NCBI GenBank assembly: GCA_020052415.1
Contig: JAGVPB010000040.1
Coordinates: 1 to 64,000, forward strand
Direction: 5' to 3'
DNA from: Bacteroidales bacterium
GTDB taxonomy: Bacteria > Bacteroidota > Bacteroidia > Bacteroidales > JAADJA01
Length of the DNA stretch: 64,000 nucleotides
Below the pieces are notes generated by a model that saw only the letters and a list, made by a program, of their open reading frames with translations, made no database searches and had not been told where the DNA came from. The position numbers and the translations under genes are program-made. This document shows, one piece after another, positions 29,801-37,624 of this stretch (positions within the stretch are counted from its first letter, which is position 1; each line of letters begins with the position of its first letter).

Positions 29801-30138
29801 ATTTGATTACCAACGCATTTTATGCTGTCAGCGAAAAAAAGCAGCAGTTACCTGTTGGATACGAACCAACTGTTACAGTTAGCACAAGAATATCTCCCAC
29901 TGGCGGGGGTAAGGGTGTGGAAATTTCTGTAAAAGACAACGGCAACGGCATCCCCGAACAAATTAAAGAAAAAATCTTTCAGCCATTTTTCACCACAAAA
30001 CCCACAGGACAAGGAACAGGATTGGGGCTAAGCATGAGCTACGATATCATCAAAGCACATGGCGGAGAAATAAAAGTGGAAACACAACCGGATATGGGGA
30101 CAGAATTTATAATTCAATTGCCAATAGATCAATTATGA
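26806..30138 (+). CDS. Two-component-regulator-propeller sensor histidine kinase (HK4)
   Basis: A 1110-residue sensor kinase translationally coupled to HK3 (4-bp ATGA overlap). It has a signal peptide (MRLFTIFILTLIFISFCFPVKA), propeller repeats (GNIWIATPSGLIKFDGYKY, GYLWIGAQEAVYRYN, GICWVGTWQGGLCRYN), Y_Y_Y (LSYSQNNISIEYTGVQY), a membrane helix (WAYIIYGIVLIATIMIFDRF), a coiled coil and the kinase core with H870. Unlike HK2 and HK3 it lacks the extra domain inside the propeller, which explains its shorter length. The loop before G1 holds a repeat-like CTCCCACTGGCGGGGG stretch at about 29893. Conservation of all catalytic boxes suggests activity. The ligand is unknown; related propeller sensors in Bacteroidota detect oligosaccharides, but no polysaccharide-utilisation genes adjoin it. 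Confidence 0.92.
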   Translation: MRLFTIFILTLIFISFCFPVKAQLDADKLMQFDELKGTPIRDIQPDSEGNIWIATPSGLIKFDGYKYTRFHPDISDSTTMGELLIYALYPDQQGYLWIGAQEAVYRYNPEYRSFTRFPFQDLTGVKAGNTSNITDIADNNRGRIYFSAYILFGGEGIHGLFYYDEKKKAMIPYELPEGINITSVYYMTPDPFGNIWMVTDVGFFKMDPLNQLHEIIPCPDNNCLEPNEGIMNMASDSTGKLWLVSTHNNFYTYEPATNELRRKKMDLPLAGDIFNLYADILIDEKQDIWLTSTQGLVRYNLKKSVYEVFDPASTDRLLRDQANSLAFDDFGNLWIGTESVGLLKYNPRSLLGSFVWDDNDPKSITSGWVKKMIEDDNGDIWVATSAPQHAGISRLDLKTKKVYPTPYTDISTSFNWDNVYAAMSKGKMLISAFFSGYHILDYRDMSVKDTTLSGLHDSLYLANIIRDSRSNIWFCTYSGLFKQSPDSDKKIHLDLTTIPGTNATSDNVTNLFESPGYGLWIMTDNGLFLYDYDSGEISRHGGDRESGQVFPSQDINSFYQGPDGICWVGTWQGGLCRYNPKTGEIKTYTTNEGLPSMSIQGILGDEKHQALWISTFAGISRFSIEEEQFNNFSLKDGIQGLLYADGQSLKTSIGYFLFGGNNGVTYFNPDDIAENTMPPITSITDFKVDDHAYSIHPGEANENSPFDLSYSQNNISIEYTGVQYDDPVKNKFAFMLENYDKSWREVGNQRSAYYYNLPPGSYTFKVKTANSHGVWNKEPVTLSFTINPPWWRTWWAYIIYGIVLIATIMIFDRFRKRRLLEKERQLAKEKELAQAKEIEKAYVELKNTQKQLIQSEKMASLGELTAGIAHEIQNPLNFINNFSEVNSELIAELNEEIEKGDMAEVKAIANDIAQNEQKISHHGKRADSIVKGMLQHSRSSSGVKELTDINALADEYLRLAYHGLRAKDKSFNATMKTDFDETIGKINVIPQDIGRVILNLITNAFYAVSEKKQQLPVGYEPTVTVSTRISPTGGGKGVEISVKDNGNGIPEQIKEKIFQPFFTTKPTGQGTGLGLSMSYDIIKAHGGEIKVETQPDMGTEFIIQLPIDQL

Positions 30139-32537
30139 AAATGAAACCATTCATCATATTTATTTTTGTATTAGCAGGAATATTCTTCCGGCAGGAAGGA
30201 TTGATTGCCGGCTTTCCTGATACGATTACCAGCGATACCTGTAAAATTAATTTGTTAAACGACCTGGCATACGAACAGTTTTACAACTCAAACCTGGATA
30301 GTTGTCTTTATTTTGCCACCCGGGCGCTGACTATATCTGACAGTCTGCTGAAGAGTGAACAGGAGAAATCCAACAAACAATATTTGAACCGGTGTCGCAT
30401 TCTAAAAGCCAGAAGTTTGACCAATATTGGCAGGGCAATCGTTAACCGGAACCTGGAGATGGCACTGGATACCATGCAGGTAGCCCTCCGGATCATCAGG
30501 GAGACAGGCAATAAATATGAAGAGGCAAGCATTTATACCGCCATTGGAAATATATATGATTTCAATGGTCGCCATCAGCTTGCCAGGGAGTACACCCTGA
30601 AAGCCCTTGATCTGTTTCGTGAAGTGGGCGACAGCGCAAGCTATGCAATGCAACTGACAAATGTGGCCATCACTGAACGGAACCTGGGAAATTACGGGGA
30701 TGCCCTGGCAAAACTGATGGAAGCCTTAAAAATCAGTGAGGAACTCAAAGATACGGCCAACATCATCGAAATTCATCTGGCTATGGGTTTTGTGTATGCC
30801 TTCATTGAACAATGGGAAAACGCGTTGAACAGCCAGGGTAAGGCCCTTGAAATCTTTACACAGTTAGATGATTCGCTTGGTATAGCTAGAATATATAATG
30901 ATATGGGTGTTTCCAATACGTCGGCAGGGAAGCTGGATGATGCTTTAAAATTTCACCAGGAAGCATTGAAGATCCGTTTAAATTCAACCGATAATTACAG
31001 CACATTTGCAAGCTATGCTTATATAGGGAATATACTGGCAAATAAGGGTAACTATGCGGAGGCAGTTTATAATTTTGAAAAAGGATTGCACTATGCACAA
31101 CTGTCGGGATACAAGATCATCATCCTGGATGCACATATGATTTTGGGGGAATGTTACCTCAACCTTCCGGATACGAACAAAGCGATGGATCAATTTCTAA
31201 CTGTGATTGAACTGAGTCGTGAAACAGGGGATGACACCGGAGAGTTAAGAGCAGCGATAAACATTGCCTCCATCTATCTGAACAGGAACGAACACCGGCA
31301 GGCATTGAAATGGTTGCAACAGGCCGAAAAAGCTGCATCCAGGGCGCCGATGATTTATATTAAAGAGGTTTACGACAAAATAGCCGAATCCTATTTTAAG
31401 CTCGGAGACTACGAAAATGCCTACCTGAACCGTTTGAAATTCGACGAAGTTAAAGACTCTTTGGCAATTTCCGAAAACCTTGAGAAGATCACCCGGCTGA
31501 CCAACAAACTGGAGTTTGAAAACAAAATGGCGCTCCAGAAAGAAAGCAATGAAAAAATGATGGCGATCAAACAAGCCCAGATAAACCGGGAACGATTGAC
31601 CCGCAACATTTTTATGTCTGGGATGGTGCTGGCTCTTGTGCTGGGGATCATAACCTTTGTCCGTTTCCTTGAAAAGAAGAAGTTAAACAATAAACTTAAT
31701 GTAACACTTACCAATCTCCGTAATACGCAAACACAGCTCGTTCACGCCGAGAAGATGGCCTCTTTGGGTGAACTCACTGCCGGCATTGCGCATGAAATTC
31801 AAAATCCGCTGAACTTCATCAACAACTTCAGCGAGGTGAGCAATGAACTGATGGATGAAATGAATGAAGAATTGGCAGCTGGTAATCAGCAGTTGGCAAT
31901 GGAGATCGCAAATGATATCAAACAAAATCTCGAAAAAATCAACCACCACGGAAAACGTGCCGATGCCATTGTTAAAGGTATGTTGCAGCATAGCAGGACT
32001 AGCACTGGAACAAAAGAACCCACCGATATTAATGCTTTGGCTGATGAATATTTGCGTTTGGCATATCATGGGTCGAGGGCAAAAGACAAAAATTTTAACG
32101 CCATAATGAAAACCGATTTTGATGAAACAATAGGAAACATCAATATTATTCCGCAGGATATCGGAAGAGTAATACTCAATTTAATCACCAATGCTTTTTA
32201 TGCTTGTGCTGAGCGAAGCCGAAGTGCAGATAATGAAAAGAACAATTCGACTAACTCAATACTCCATGAACAGAAATACAGACCAACTGTTACATTAAAA
32301 ACTAAAAAGATAAATAACAAGGTTGAAATAAGTGTAAGGGATAATGGCAATGGTATTCCTCAAAAAGTATTGGATAAAATTTTTCAACCCTTCTTTACCA
32401 CAAAACCCACTGGACAGGGAACAGGGTTGGGGTTGAGCATGAGTTATGATATTGTTACCAAAGGTCATGGCGGTGAGTTGAAAGTAAATACCCGCGAAGG
32501 TGAATATGCTGAATTTATTATCATTTTAAATGCTTAA
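30135..32537 (+). CDS. TPR-containing sensor histidine kinase (HK5)
   Basis: 800 residues, overlapping HK4 by 4 bp. After a signal peptide (MKMKPFIIFIFVLAGIFF), about ten tetratricopeptide repeats fill residues 30-440 (YEEASIYTAIGNIYDFNGRH, GIARIYNDMGVSNTSAGKLD, ASYAYIGNILANKGNYAEAV). A coiled coil and membrane helix (FMSGMVLALVLGIITFVRFL) lead to a kinase core with H553 ([11 protein letters not shown]), N-box NLITNAFYA, DNGNGIP and [13 protein letters not shown]. The TPR region is probably periplasmic and binds a partner protein or peptide. The post-N-box loop contains an in-frame GCTGAGCGAAGCCGAAG repeat at 32209 (AERSRS), the same kind of element as in HK1. The gene ends 16 bp before the stand-alone receiver gene. 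Confidence 0.92.
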   Translation: MKMKPFIIFIFVLAGIFFRQEGLIAGFPDTITSDTCKINLLNDLAYEQFYNSNLDSCLYFATRALTISDSLLKSEQEKSNKQYLNRCRILKARSLTNIGRAIVNRNLEMALDTMQVALRIIRETGNKYEEASIYTAIGNIYDFNGRHQLAREYTLKALDLFREVGDSASYAMQLTNVAITERNLGNYGDALAKLMEALKISEELKDTANIIEIHLAMGFVYAFIEQWENALNSQGKALEIFTQLDDSLGIARIYNDMGVSNTSAGKLDDALKFHQEALKIRLNSTDNYSTFASYAYIGNILANKGNYAEAVYNFEKGLHYAQLSGYKIIILDAHMILGECYLNLPDTNKAMDQFLTVIELSRETGDDTGELRAAINIASIYLNRNEHRQALKWLQQAEKAASRAPMIYIKEVYDKIAESYFKLGDYENAYLNRLKFDEVKDSLAISENLEKITRLTNKLEFENKMALQKESNEKMMAIKQAQINRERLTRNIFMSGMVLALVLGIITFVRFLEKKKLNNKLNVTLTNLRNTQTQLVHAEKMASLGELTAGIAHEIQNPLNFINNFSEVSNELMDEMNEELAAGNQQLAMEIANDIKQNLEKINHHGKRADAIVKGMLQHSRTSTGTKEPTDINALADEYLRLAYHGSRAKDKNFNAIMKTDFDETIGNINIIPQDIGRVILNLITNAFYACAERSRSADNEKNNSTNSILHEQKYRPTVTLKTKKINNKVEISVRDNGNGIPQKVLDKIFQPFFTTKPTGQGTGLGLSMSYDIVTKGHGGELKVNTREGEYAEFIIILNA

Positions 32538-32553
32538 ATTAAATAATTATTGT

Positions 32554-32928
32554 ATGAAAATATTAGTCGTTGACGATGAAAAGGATGTTCAGGTTCTTTT
32601 TGAACAACGTTTCAGGAAAGATATCCGTGAAAAGCGGTTCGAATTTGTTTTTGCTTTCTCGGGAGAGGAAGCGCTGGACTACCTCAATCAAAATCAGCAG
32701 GAGGCGGTTTTGATTTTATCCGACATCAACATGCCCGGGATGAGCGGCCTGGAATTATTGGGGAAAATAAAGCAAAAGTATCTTAAGCCTCCTCCGGTAG
32801 TGATGATGATAACCGCTTACCGGGATGATGAGAATTACAATATGGCTAAAAAATTGGGAGCCGATGATTTTCTCACCAAGCCGCTTGATTTTAACTTATT
32901 GAAAGAAAAATTAAACCACCGAACCTAA
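32554..32928 (+). CDS. Stand-alone receiver (CheY-like response regulator)
   Basis: A 124-residue single receiver domain. It shows the acidic pair in ILVVDDEKD, phospho-acceptor D57 ([12 protein letters not shown]), the switch Thr in MITAYRDDE and the Lys in FLTKPLDF. The start at 32554 is favoured over an upstream in-frame ATG that overlaps HK5, because it places the first strand MKILVVDDE correctly. It has no output domain, so it may be a phosphate shuttle or sink between the five kinases and the cyclase-linked receiver encoded next. The two receivers are paralogues, sharing a long insertion-free start ([20 protein letters not shown] against [20 protein letters not shown]). The stop codon overlaps the next start codon by one base (TAATG). 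Confidence 0.92.
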   Translation: MKILVVDDEKDVQVLFEQRFRKDIREKRFEFVFAFSGEEALDYLNQNQQEAVLILSDINMPGMSGLELLGKIKQKYLKPPPVVMMITAYRDDENYNMAKKLGADDFLTKPLDFNLLKEKLNHRT

Positions 32929-33968
32929 TGGCAAAGATTTTAGTAGTGGATGATGAGACCGATCTCGAGATCCTCATCAAACAAAAGTTTCGCAGGCAAA
33001 TCAGGGAAAACCTGTATCAATTTGTATTTGCTATAAATGGCAACGATGCTCTTGATAAATTACAGGAACATTCGGATATTGATTTGGTGTTGAGCGATAT
33101 CAATATGCCTGGAATGGACGGTTTGACACTGCTTGTTAAACTGAAAGAACTTAGCCCATTGATAAAAACAGTGATTATTTCGGCTTATGGCGACATGGAT
33201 AACATCCGCACCGCCATGAACAGGGGCGCTTTTGATTTCCTGACAAAACCTGTGAATTTTGAAGACCTTGAACTCACGGTTGAGAAAACATTGCAGCATG
33301 TTTATCAGCTTGCCGAAACACTAAAGGCCATTAAAGAAAACAATATCCTGCGGATGTATGTAGATGAAACTGTGCTAAATTTCATGAACAGCCGGGAGTT
33401 TGAATCCACGTTGCTTGCCAATGAAACTGTGGAAGCCACCGTCGCTTTTATTGATATTTGCAGCTTTACGGCGCTCACAGAGACAGAGCCGGCAGATAAA
33501 GTAGTCGCCCTTCTGAACCGGTATTTTGATGTCATGGTAAAAGAGATCATAGGCCAGGGTGGATATGTAGATAAATTTATAGGAGATGCAATTATGGCTG
33601 TATTCCGGGGCGATTTCCATCTCGACAGGGCAGTGGAGGCCTGCCTTGCAGTTATTAAGCAAATTGAGCAACTCCCGAATATTTCCGAAGAGCTGCATTT
33701 TCAACCCAAAGTATCCATTGGCATCAACAGCGGTGAGGTTATTTCGGGAAACATCGGTTCTGCCAGCCTGCGCCGATTGGATTATACTGTAATCGGCGAC
33801 GTTGTTAATACCTCACAACGATTGCAATCAGCAGCGCATGCAGGCCAGATCATCATCGGTGAAAACACCTATGAACAAATTAAAGAATCCTTCACCTGCC
33901 GGAAAGTGGGCGAAGTAATTTTGAAAAATAAGCAGAAGCCTGTTACAGTTTATGAGGTGCTGAATTAA
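32928..33968 (+). CDS. Response regulator with class III adenylate/guanylate cyclase output
   Basis: 346 residues. Residues 1-120 are a receiver with D57 ([12 protein letters not shown]), switch Ser (IISAYGDMD) and Lys (FLTKPVNF), followed by a short coiled coil. Residues ~165-345 are a class III cyclase catalytic domain. The first metal Asp is in FIDICSF, the second in [12 protein letters not shown], whose Lys is the purine-selecting residue, and the transition-state Asn/Arg are in [11 protein letters not shown]. The purine-contact position reads Thr in DYTVIGD, a pattern common in bacterial adenylyl cyclases, so cAMP is the likelier product. It is the last gene of the operon and the only recognisable output, so phosphorylation by one or more of the five kinases probably controls cyclic nucleotide synthesis. 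Confidence 0.93.
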   Translation: MAKILVVDDETDLEILIKQKFRRQIRENLYQFVFAINGNDALDKLQEHSDIDLVLSDINMPGMDGLTLLVKLKELSPLIKTVIISAYGDMDNIRTAMNRGAFDFLTKPVNFEDLELTVEKTLQHVYQLAETLKAIKENNILRMYVDETVLNFMNSREFESTLLANETVEATVAFIDICSFTALTETEPADKVVALLNRYFDVMVKEIIGQGGYVDKFIGDAIMAVFRGDFHLDRAVEACLAVIKQIEQLPNISEELHFQPKVSIGINSGEVISGNIGSASLRRLDYTVIGDVVNTSQRLQSAAHAGQIIIGENTYEQIKESFTCRKVGEVILKNKQKPVTVYEVLN

Positions 33969-34064
33969 AGTAAATAATTTCAATATTAATGACAATGAAT
34001 GAAAATGATTCGGGCTCTACGGTCTTACCACAAAATGAAATGGAGCACCTTCAACGAATAACAA

Positions 34065-37037
34065 TTATTGTGGTATTTGACTACCCGCACCGAGGTTAGG
34101 TAGCCAAAATTCATTTTTATCAAGATTACTGGATTGTATATCCAGGTTAAGATCGGAATGTAAATAACCCGAGACGCCGGTTTCCAAATCCCAAATAAAA
34201 GATTTATCCGAATCGTCAATTGTACCGGAAGCGTCACTGTCGCCACTGATCATGCCCCAGAATCCATTATCCATTTGCTTTTGAGCCAGAATACCTCCAT
34301 AAGCTTTATCTCCTCCATTTGAAAAATCATATACATAAACCCCTTCAGCTTCAGTCAATGGATAGTTTGAAATAACCGGCAGATGATTACGATGATAAAT
34401 TAAAGCGAACAACTGGTGGTTAACTGAAGCGTTGAATTGAAGGTTACTCATTCCATCCAAAGCTTTCACCGAACCATCGCTCATTAAAAAGGCGGCTTGT
34501 AATGCCAGCCTTGACGACAGACTGGCAGACATAATATCCGGAGCATCCCGTAATTCAATTAAAATCCAGTCCACCACATTTGATGGTGTTGTACTTACAT
34601 TTTCGTTACCGGAATATAGCCAGGGGTCCTCATTATAAGGCTGACTTAATGGGAAATAGGGCGAACCTGACAAACCGGTATTAAGGCTAAGACCATTGTA
34701 TGCTCCTTCCAACAATACTTTTAAGGATACTTCGAGTGGTTTTGGTGACAATCGAAGAAGCCACGTTTCGCGATATGCTAAAAAATTTTCCGGCGATTGC
34801 CAGCTTGTAAATCCCCCATTGCTGTTTATAGTCAGTGTCCCCATAGCTGCGTCGCTGATTAGTTCGGTAACATTGTAGTTGCCGGGCGGCAAGGATGAAA
34901 CCTCCATTGAAACCGGATCATTTGATGACTGTGTCCCGAAGTTTGATAATACGATGACAGCCTCATTTTCAAATATCCGTGCATAGCTCAGAACATTGGC
35001 ATTTCCATTTGTAAGTTGTAATAAATACCCTTTTCGCAAAGCCGCCTGTGCGTTACGGATATGAATAATTTTTTTATAATGCTGTAAAAGAGATTCAGGA
35101 TTAGCCTCCATTACAGCCACATTGTTGGTTTGCCAGTTTTCGCCTAAACTGTGCCATGGAGTTACATTGCTGAATCCTGCGTTGGTTCCGCCGTTCCATT
35201 GCATGGGACGACGCTTGTTTTCATCAGCACCTGTCCCGGTCATCCCCAGTTCTTCGCCATAATAGATAAATGGAACTCCGGGCAATGTCAGGTAAATGGA
35301 AGCCGCCAGCTTCATCTTTTCTGTATCGGTTCCGAATTGACTGAATATACGGTCCATATCGTGATTTGTCAGAAAAGTAGCATGTTGCAAACGCGGATAA
35401 GACTGCCAGATTGTGCTGAGCTGACTCCTGATATAGCCGGGGTTATTGTCGTTAACCGCTCCGGCGATGGAATATGCCAAATCAAAATCAAAACAAACAT
35501 CCAGCCGATCATTCTGCACATAAGGAATGACAGAAGCTGTATTCGACCATACTTCACCTACCGTGAAAGCATCCGGATTATTGGTTTTATAAACACTATT
35601 AAATTCCTCAAGGACCGTAAATGTTCCCCGTGTATTTTCCAGAATTGTGCCATCTTCCACAAGGAATTTAATGGCATCCAAACGGAAGCCATCAACACCT
35701 TTATTCAGCCAGAAGTCGGTGATGCTGAACATCTCTTCCTTCAGGGCCGGATAGTTGTAATTCAGATCGGGCATGCCGCTCCAGAACAAACCATAGTAAT
35801 ATGCGCCATTTTTGTAGTGCCATACGGTTTGTCCCCAGGGACCGTTGAATCCGGGATTTGTAGCAGACCAAACATACCAGTTGCGGTAACTGTTCTGATT
35901 ATTGGCTGATTGTATGAACCAGGGATGCTGATCGGAGGAATGATTCAACTCGAAGTCAATGATCACTTTAATTCCCCGTTGATGTGCTTCAGCCAGCAAT
36001 TCTTCGAAGTCGGCCATTGTACCGTAGTCGGGCTCGGTTGCGTAATAATCAGTCGCATCATAGCCATGATAACTGGGAGATTTCATCATTGGCATTAGCC
36101 AGATTCCCGTTATACCCAGGTCAGTGTCAGTTTGGGGATTGCCATCATTAAGGTAATCAAGTTTTTGGATAATTCCCTGGAAGTCTCCAATGCCATCATT
36201 ATTACTGTCGTAAAAGCTGCGGACGAATATTTCATAAAAAACAGCATCGTTCCACCAAAAGGTATTGTAATTCGTAGAGATAGCCGGATTGCTCAGTTCA
36301 CAACTGTCGAATATATATGCAGGCAACTCATTGGTTCCGGGCAATATGGTTACCGGACGCACCCGATTTCCATTTCCATCATCTATTGTGCAATCTAAAG
36401 ATGGGTTTTCTGCACCCAAAATATTGTTGCCGTTCACAATGAGATACTGATAATCACCGGGAATCACGGTAAGGTTTACCTCGTATATTCCATCGGCATT
36501 GATATCCTTCATTTCAACAGAACCCGGATCCCAGTTGGTTTCGAATCCCGCAGCTTCCTGAAAGTTACCCATTACATGCACTCCGTTTGGTGAAATAGTT
36601 TGACCGGTCAAATCAGCAGAAAAAACAACCACTGGATTACAGCTATTAAAGAGTACCGGTGGAATATTCAGGTTATCGGTAAGAACGACCTGCCGGTTAT
36701 GTGTTGTACCGACCGTACATTCGGCAGGAGGTGATTCATCTTGTCCCCATTGGTTGCCGTTTATGAATTTGTACTCATACGTTCCTGCAGGCAGGTAAAC
36801 GGTTTTTTGATATATTTCATCACCGTCAGTGTCCGTCATTGCGCACGATCCCGGATTCCAGTTGCTGCCACAACCGGCTGCAGACTGGAAATTACCGGAT
36901 ACATGAATACCGTCCGGAGAAATGGATTCATTGCTCATGTCAACATTAAAGGTAAGGGAAACATTTTGAGCCGGCACAATGGCTGAAAGACAGGATACAC
37001 AAAGAATAAGTATGATATGTTGTACAAGTTTAAGCAT
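34065..37037 (-). CDS. Secreted GH13 alpha-amylase with two N-terminal E-set domains and a C-terminal dockerin-like module
   Basis: A 990-residue glycoside hydrolase acting on alpha-glucans outside the cytoplasm. The start at 37037 gives a good signal peptide (MLKLVQHIILILCVSCLSAI). Two tandem CBM48/AMPK-like domains follow (VSGNFQSAAGCGSNWNPG and VMGNFQEAAGFETNWDPG). The GH13 barrel has region I DFELNH, the nucleophile Asp in DGFRLDAIKFL, the acid/base Glu in FTVGEVW and the third Asp in FLTNHDMDR. The last ~215 residues (from LKVLLEGAYNG) are a module also found in the protein at 42258, including VDWILIELRDAP and an EF-hand-like GDSDASGTIDDSDKS. No T9SS type A domain is present, so secretion or anchoring must be by another route. 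It converges with the cyclase gene. Confidence 0.93.
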   Translation of the reverse strand: MLKLVQHIILILCVSCLSAIVPAQNVSLTFNVDMSNESISPDGIHVSGNFQSAAGCGSNWNPGSCAMTDTDGDEIYQKTVYLPAGTYEYKFINGNQWGQDESPPAECTVGTTHNRQVVLTDNLNIPPVLFNSCNPVVVFSADLTGQTISPNGVHVMGNFQEAAGFETNWDPGSVEMKDINADGIYEVNLTVIPGDYQYLIVNGNNILGAENPSLDCTIDDGNGNRVRPVTILPGTNELPAYIFDSCELSNPAISTNYNTFWWNDAVFYEIFVRSFYDSNNDGIGDFQGIIQKLDYLNDGNPQTDTDLGITGIWLMPMMKSPSYHGYDATDYYATEPDYGTMADFEELLAEAHQRGIKVIIDFELNHSSDQHPWFIQSANNQNSYRNWYVWSATNPGFNGPWGQTVWHYKNGAYYYGLFWSGMPDLNYNYPALKEEMFSITDFWLNKGVDGFRLDAIKFLVEDGTILENTRGTFTVLEEFNSVYKTNNPDAFTVGEVWSNTASVIPYVQNDRLDVCFDFDLAYSIAGAVNDNNPGYIRSQLSTIWQSYPRLQHATFLTNHDMDRIFSQFGTDTEKMKLAASIYLTLPGVPFIYYGEELGMTGTGADENKRRPMQWNGGTNAGFSNVTPWHSLGENWQTNNVAVMEANPESLLQHYKKIIHIRNAQAALRKGYLLQLTNGNANVLSYARIFENEAVIVLSNFGTQSSNDPVSMEVSSLPPGNYNVTELISDAAMGTLTINSNGGFTSWQSPENFLAYRETWLLRLSPKPLEVSLKVLLEGAYNGLSLNTGLSGSPYFPLSQPYNEDPWLYSGNENVSTTPSNVVDWILIELRDAPDIMSASLSSRLALQAAFLMSDGSVKALDGMSNLQFNASVNHQLFALIYHRNHLPVISNYPLTEAEGVYVYDFSNGGDKAYGGILAQKQMDNGFWGMISGDSDASGTIDDSDKSFIWDLETGVSGYLHSDLNLDIQSSNLDKNEFWLPNLGAGSQIPQ

Positions 37038-37066
37038 AGAGTATAATGAAAGTGAAACGTAGAGGT

Positions 37067-37074
37067 CAAAAGTA
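37067..37074 (-). promoter_or_regulatory. Bacteroidetes -7 box for the amylase gene
   Basis: TACTTTTG on the minus strand (TAnnTTTG), 29 bp upstream of the chosen start codon. Its position supports that start over an in-frame ATG further upstream, which would lie beyond the promoter. Confidence 0.5.
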
Positions 37075-37228
37075 CTGAAAATAAAGAAATGTCCTATTTT
37101 CACGAAGGGTTCAGGTCTAAATTATACTTTGATGTGCCAGATGGAAAGTAAGCCTGAAAACTTATATCAATAAAGTTCAAAGGAAATAAATCCTTATTTT
37201 CATACGATGTAAGAACCTTGATATTGAT

Positions 37229-37480
37229 TAGCCCGTAGGGCTTCAATATCAATAGAAATAGTTAGTCCAAGAGACTCTTTTGTCCGTAGGACATTAACAA
37301 ATACAATAAACATGGCTAATACCTACACCCAATTGTTCGTATATTATGCCTTTGCTGTGCAGAACCGGTTCTGTATGATCAATGACAACGTTAAAAATGG
37401 TCTGTACAAGATGTTAATTCCCTACGGGAAATTCTTTGCATATATCCTTCTTTTCTATTAATATAAATGCCCTACGGGCA
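37229..37480. repeat. REP-like palindrome cluster A
   Basis: Four short near-palindromes, GCCCGTAGGGC (37231), GTCCGTAGGAC (37282), TCCCTACGGGA (37419) and GCCCTACGGGC (37469), flank a truncated transposase start. The arrangement resembles the REP/BIME elements that border REP-associated tyrosine transposases. The rest of 37104-37624 is AT-rich and shows no other gene. Confidence 0.75.
37312..37461 (+). pseudogene. N-terminal remnant of a REP-associated tyrosine transposase (IS200-like)
   Basis: A 49-codon reading frame begins MANTYTQLFVYYAFAVQNRF, the characteristic start of REP-associated tyrosine transposases (RAYT/TnpA-REP). The resemblance continues for ~36 residues (to NGLYKML) and then runs into the palindrome TCCCTACGGGA. 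The catalytic HUH and Tyr segments are missing. It sits between two pairs of REP-like palindromes, as RAYT genes usually do, so it is a deletion derivative of such an element. Confidence 0.7.
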
Positions 37481-37590
37481 ATTGTCTTGGTTTATCTTTA
37501 TTTTAGAAGAAAGCATAAACTACCATTAAATAAATGCCAGCACATCAAAATAAAATATAGCTATTATTTAGCCCAATTAATCTATAATGT

Positions 37591-37598
37591 TACTTTTG
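37591..37598 (+). promoter_or_regulatory. Bacteroidetes -7 box for the LVIVD protein gene
   Basis: TACTTTTG (TAnnTTTG), 26 bp upstream of the ATG at 37625. No clear -33 element is apparent. Confidence 0.5.
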
Positions 37599-37624
37599 CT
37601 GTTACATAGATAAAACCTTAAAAA

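Noticed and set aside
35151-35909. 252-codon open frame on the + strand
   Set aside because: It lies entirely antisense to the alpha-amylase gene, whose protein has strong domain evidence. The frame's translation has no recognisable motif and unusual composition.
37229-37480. Possible CRISPR array because short similar units recur
   Set aside because: The units are palindromes of ~11 bp at irregular distances without equal spacers, and a transposase start lies among them; REP-like elements explain them better.
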